NCBI GenBank assembly: GCA_035630615.1
Contig: DASQKI010000110.1
Location: 1 to 5,592 of the forward strand
Source: DATFRX01 sp035630615
GTDB lineage: Bacteria; Actinomycetota; Actinomycetes; Propionibacteriales; Nocardioidaceae
Length of the DNA: 5,592 nt
Direction of reading: 5' to 3'
Part shown: piece after piece, positions 4,257 to 5,592 of the stretch
How the letters are laid out: every line of letters begins with the position of its first letter
How positions within the stretch are numbered: the first letter of the stretch is position 1
Translations under genes and position numbers: made by a program
The notes under the pieces: model-generated
Database searches by the model: none
What the model was told of the DNA's origin: nothing
The model's input: only the letters and a program-made list of their open reading frames with translations

Positions 4257-5592
4257 TCAGCCTGCCCGGGCCACCAGCCGCTGGAGGTTCGAGACGGCGT
4301 GTGGGGCGAGCCTCCTGATTCGCTCCCGCGACTCGATGACCACGGGGTCGTTGTGGTCGGACGACACCGCGTTGAAGGGGTTCAGGCGCGTGGTGCTCAT
4401 CCACTCGGCCAGAACCGGGTGCCTGCGTCGGGAGCGCTCGCCATCCAAGGTCACAAGCACCGAAGACAGGAAGTCAAGATTCCGGTCCCAGTAGGTGATG
4501 GGCGAGCACAGCGCGTTCTTGTCCTCGTCGTCCTCGATGACGGCCTCCAGGACACCGAGGGTGGCGAACGCGTAACACGCGAAAGTCCATGCGAACGGCT
4601 GCATGGTCAGCAGGCCAGCCTCGAAGATCGGGCGGACGGGTCGACGTGGCAGGGCCCCGACCGCGCAATGGATGTGCAGCGTGTCAGCACACGTCGGCAC
4701 GCAGCCCTCGTCCAGGATGATCTCGTTGCGCTCGATCCGTCGCACCCGTCCCAGACGGACGACGTCCTCGATCCGCCGCAGCAGCCCGAGCTCTGCTTCG
4801 CTGATGACGGCCCCGCGAAACATGGTCGGCGCGACGTCGGGGTCGACGCGCAGGAAGTAGCCGTCCGCCTCGAGCCGGGCGAAGACGTCGTCGATCGAGT
4901 CGGCCTGTGCGATCGCCTCGAACTGCAGCGCGGAGCCGCGGTGGAACTCCGGAGCGAGGCCGTACGGCTGCTGGAAGTGCCGGTTGATCCACCAGGCTTC
5001 ACGTGGCTTGACCCAACAGATGCGGTCCGCCGACACACCCTGCTCGAGCAGCCACAGGCAGGCGTCGAGCGCGGTCTTGCCGGCACCGATGATCACGTAC
5101 CGGTCCGGTCGCTCGTCGAGCCGGGCGAGTGCCCCGATCGGCACGCAGGAGACGCCGTCGGCGACCTCGAACGGGGGACGGGTCGTCGCCGGGATCGCGG
5201 GCTCGAGGTAGCCGGTGTCGACGACCTTGCGTCGGACCCGGACCCGGAACGAGGCGCCGGTCAGCCGGGAGACGAAGCGGTGCTCGCCCACGTAGTCGCA
5301 GTTCGGGAAGTACCGCACGCGTCCGGTGGGCAGGAAATGCCGGTGCATGGCGCGCTCGAAATGTGCGCAGATCTCGTCGCGACCGGCGAGTTCGTAATAG
5401 CCGGCGTTCGTCCCCACGCTGTCCAGGGCGCCCTGGCCCAGCGGCACCGAGCTGACCCCGTAGAACGCCGAGGGCTGGTGCAGCCGCACGAACGGGTACG
5501 CATCCACCCAGTGCCCGCCCGGTGCATGCCGGCGGTCGACCACCGTCACGGTCGCATCGGAGTGCGCGAGCAACTGGTCGGTGAAGGCCATC
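4257..5592 (-). CDS. FAD/NAD(P)-binding oxidoreductase, N-terminus cut by window edge
   Basis: These 444 residues are the bulk of a cytoplasmic two-dinucleotide-binding flavoprotein of the pyridine nucleotide-disulfide oxidoreductase / FMO-like kind. The gene runs off the right edge. The ATG at 5591 is almost certainly internal, because the first FAD-binding GxGxxG must lie just before it: the visible sequence opens with the rest of that Rossmann unit, a helix AFTDQLLAH then strand VTVVDRR (15-21), and GGHW (25-28). PFVRLHQPSAFYGV (33-46) follows. A second Rossmann fingerprint, YVIIGAGKTALDACLWLLEQ (165-184, GxGxxA), should bind NAD(P)H. Further landmarks are CWVKPREAWWINR (192-204) and DPDVAPTMFRGAVISEAEL (250-268). 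I see no FxGxxxHxxxY/F motif of class B monooxygenases and no redox-active CxxxxC, so it is neither a classical FMO nor a disulfide reductase. The substrate is unknown. The stop TGA is at 4257-4259; the downstream neighbour is convergent. Confidence 0.88.
   Translation of the reverse strand, partial: MAFTDQLLAHSDATVTVVDRRHAPGGHWVDAYPFVRLHQPSAFYGVSSVPLGQGALDSVGTNAGYYELAGRDEICAHFERAMHRHFLPTGRVRYFPNCDYVGEHRFVSRLTGASFRVRVRRKVVDTGYLEPAIPATTRPPFEVADGVSCVPIGALARLDERPDRYVIIGAGKTALDACLWLLEQGVSADRICWVKPREAWWINRHFQQPYGLAPEFHRGSALQFEAIAQADSIDDVFARLEADGYFLRVDPDVAPTMFRGAVISEAELGLLRRIEDVVRLGRVRRIERNEIILDEGCVPTCADTLHIHCAVGALPRRPVRPIFEAGLLTMQPFAWTFACYAFATLGVLEAVIEDDEDKNALCSPITYWDRNLDFLSSVLVTLDGERSRRRHPVLAEWMSTTRLNPFNAVSSDHNDPVVIESRERIRRLAPHAVSNLQRLVARAG

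Noticed and set aside
3851..5592. Small barrel-like protein and flavoprotein as a two-component monooxygenase operon
   Set aside because: The genes are convergent with separate transcription, and no sequence feature links them as partners.

Overview
The window is GC-rich with strong G/C preference at third codon positions. Its protein families (an IS110-type transposase with a long proline-rich tail, a tandem-GNAT acetyltransferase, a SalK/SCO6745-type protein) and its apparent leaderless promoters of the form TANNNT, 6-8 nt, GTG all point to a high-GC actinomycete chromosome. The genus cannot be named from the sequence. It reads as an accessory or low-constraint region: an insertion-sequence remnant, independently transcribed single genes, wide spacers and at least one likely decayed gene.

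Layout, left to right. (1) 1-591: the 3' part of an IS110-family transposase, cut by the window edge and broken by a one-base insertion near 252-253. A perfect TTGACA box lies 28 nt before its stop. (2) 732-1742 (+): a 336-aa protein with two GNAT acetyltransferase domains, probably translated from a leaderless GTG. (3) 1743-2173: a 431-nt gap with an imperfect tandem duplication (1857-1899), a probable frameshifted gene remnant (about 1920-2062) and a perfect 8-bp inverted repeat (2078-2100) that looks like a regulator site. (4) 2174-3007 (+): a 277-aa SalK/SCO6745-family protein with a good ribosome binding site. (5) 3207-3587 (+): a 126-aa tryptophan-rich protein I do not recognise, again probably leaderless. 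(6) 3851-4150 (+): a 99-aa protein resembling small dimeric alpha/beta-barrel (EthD / antibiotic biosynthesis monooxygenase-like) proteins, also probably leaderless. (7) 4257-5592 (-): the C-terminal 444 residues of a FAD/NAD(P)-binding oxidoreductase, convergent with gene 6 and cut by the right window edge.

The genes do not form an obvious operon. The four complete plus-strand genes are separated by gaps of 199-431 nt, three have their own promoter-like motif directly at the start codon, and the flavoprotein is on the opposite strand. I see no CRISPR array, tRNA, rRNA or recognisable defence or biosynthetic cassette. The most informative signals are the repeated leaderless start architecture, the palindrome before the SalK-like gene, the two frame-disrupted remnants and the possible half-promoter at the IS110 end. 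I do not see convincing evidence of a new multi-gene system.
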